Positions 14,308 to 14,929 of a stretch of 14,929 nt of DNA are shown here, in pieces (the stretch's first letter is position 1; each line of letters opens with the position of its first letter). The stretch comes from an uncultured Muribaculaceae bacterium (lineage in GTDB: Bacteria; Bacteroidota; Bacteroidia; Bacteroidales; Muribaculaceae). The position numbers and the translations under genes were made by a program. The notes under the pieces were generated by a model that saw nothing but the letters and a program-made list of their open reading frames with translations, was not told the DNA's origin and searched no databases. The DNA lies in the NCBI GenBank assembly GCA_910586455.1, contig CAJUHX010000050.1:1-14929 (forward strand), given 5' to 3'.

Positions 14308-14505
14308 ATGCCCAAGATTAAAACTAACTCCGGTGCCAAAAAGAGGTTCGCCCTTACCGGATCAGGAAAGATCAAAAGAAAACATGCGTTCAAGAGCCAC
14401 ATCTTGACCAAGAAGACCAAAAAGCAGAAACGCAACCTCACCCACTTCGGACTCGTTGCCAAAGTTGACGAGGGTAACGTAAAAGCACTGCTCGCCCTCA
14501 AGTAA
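14308..14505 (+). CDS. rpmI: 50S ribosomal protein L35
   Basis: A 65-residue, very basic large-subunit protein with the L35 pattern: MPKIKTNSGAKKRF at the N-terminus, then KIKRKHAFKSHILTKK, and NLTHFGLVAKVDEGNVKALL at the end. Length is normal. An upstream in-frame ATG (14254) would add 18 unrelated residues, so I start at 14308. It sits in the usual infC-rpmI-rplT order. Confidence 0.97.
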   Translation: MPKIKTNSGAKKRFALTGSGKIKRKHAFKSHILTKKTKKQKRNLTHFGLVAKVDEGNVKALLALK

Positions 14506-14648
14506 GCAGCATCCAACATCCGAAAGGATATAGTCTTCAATACACGTACGTTTTTAATTCGTGTCTTTTTAAATTCTTTTATTAACCGACTGTCCAGCCC
14601 TAAGAGCCGCCATAGCTGCGGCCGCTGACAATCAAAATCTTTAAAGAA
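14506..14648 (+). promoter_or_regulatory. rpmI-rplT spacer, possible attenuator
   Basis: These 143 nt contain two structured spots. ACACG (14542-14546) can pair with CGTGT (14560-14564), directly followed by the T-rich run CTTTTTAAATTCTTTT, a weak terminator-like shape. Then GCCGC (14606-14610) pairs with GCGGC (14618-14622), overlapping the palindrome GCGGCCGC. No TAnnTTTG promoter box is visible, so rplT should depend on read-through. Regulation is inferred. Confidence 0.3.
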
Positions 14649-14929
14649 ATGCCAAGATCAGTAAATCACGTGGCTTCACGTGCACGCAGAAAGAAAATCC
14701 TTAAACTCACCCGCGGTTACTTCGGCTGCCGCAAGAACGTGTGGACCGTAGCAAAGAACACTTGGGAAAAGGGTCTTACCTACGCCTACCGCGACCGCAA
14801 GGACAAGAAGCGCAACTTCCGCGCTCTCTGGATTCAGCGTATCAACGCAGCCGCACGCCTCGAAGACCTCTCTTACAGCAAGCTCATGGGCCTGATTCAC
14901 AAGAGCGGAATCGAAATCAACCGTAAGGT
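14649..14929 (+). CDS. rplT: 50S ribosomal protein L20 (3' end outside the window)
   Basis: The first 93 codons of a protein normally about 115-118 residues long; the gene runs off the window. The sequence is clearly L20: MPRSVNHVASRARRKKILKL, RGYFGCRKNVWTVAKNTWEKGLTYAYRDRK, then KRNFRALWIQRINAAARLEDLSYSKLMGLI. L20 binds 23S rRNA early in large-subunit assembly and, in characterised bacteria, represses its own operon. It is the last visible member of the thrS-infC-rpmI-rplT cluster. Confidence 0.97.
   Translation, partial: MPRSVNHVASRARRKKILKLTRGYFGCRKNVWTVAKNTWEKGLTYAYRDRKDKKRNFRALWIQRINAAARLEDLSYSKLMGLIHKSGIEINRK

Noticed and set aside
1..14929. CRISPR arrays, transposases, phage genes, rRNA
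   Set aside because: No regularly spaced repeats, transposase motifs, phage proteins or rRNA sequences were seen on either strand.

Overview
The window looks like chromosomal DNA of a Bacteroidales bacterium, perhaps of the Muribaculaceae/Prevotellaceae type. Three things support this. Promoters follow the Bacteroidetes form TTTG-N19..20-TAnnTTTG, with near-perfect copies before the tRNA gene, the M3 peptidase and the serine hydrolase. The IF3, ThrRS, Fur-family and AGCS proteins have the residue patterns I know from this order. One large secreted protein combines a SusE/F-like region, an SGNH esterase and a C-terminal tail like those of type IX-secreted proteins. The family-level placement is inference. 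I see no mobile element, prophage, CRISPR array or rRNA.

Layout. (1) 1-1100: a GNAT acetyltransferase (TTG start) overlapped by an O6-alkylguanine-DNA alkyltransferase (ogt). (2) 1100-1430: a GC-rich hairpin, then tRNA-Gln(CTG) on the minus strand with its own terminator and promoter. (3) 1576-3861: a complete monocistronic unit (promoter, M3 dipeptidyl carboxypeptidase, terminator). (4) 3998-7490: a second monocistronic unit encoding a 1113-residue, five-part secreted SGNH esterase-like protein; its terminator is shared with the convergent genes. (5) 7507-9345, minus strand: a Fur-family regulator translationally coupled (8-nt overlap) to an AGCS sodium/amino-acid symporter. (6) 9355-11532: a divergent exported alpha/beta hydrolase and an AI-2E/PerM family membrane protein. 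(7) 11564 to the window end: the conserved translation cluster thrS-infC-rpmI-rplT, with rplT cut by the window edge.

How the genes fit together. The right end is core translation machinery, with structured leaders before thrS, rpmI and rplT that may be sites of autoregulation. The Fur regulator and the hydrolase diverge from a 72-bp region with overlapping promoters and a 20-bp-spaced direct repeat, so the regulator may control both directions. The peptidase and the SGNH protein are exported and fit a gut polymer-degrading lifestyle.

The observations I would look at first are the SGNH protein (duplicated N-terminal domain, GSS instead of GDS), the thrS leader hairpin whose loop resembles the anticodon loop of tRNA-Thr(UGU), the Fur-AGCS coupling with its shared regulatory region, and a perfect promoter placed so close to the hydrolase start that its mRNA would be nearly leaderless. 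No wholly new multi-gene system is evident.
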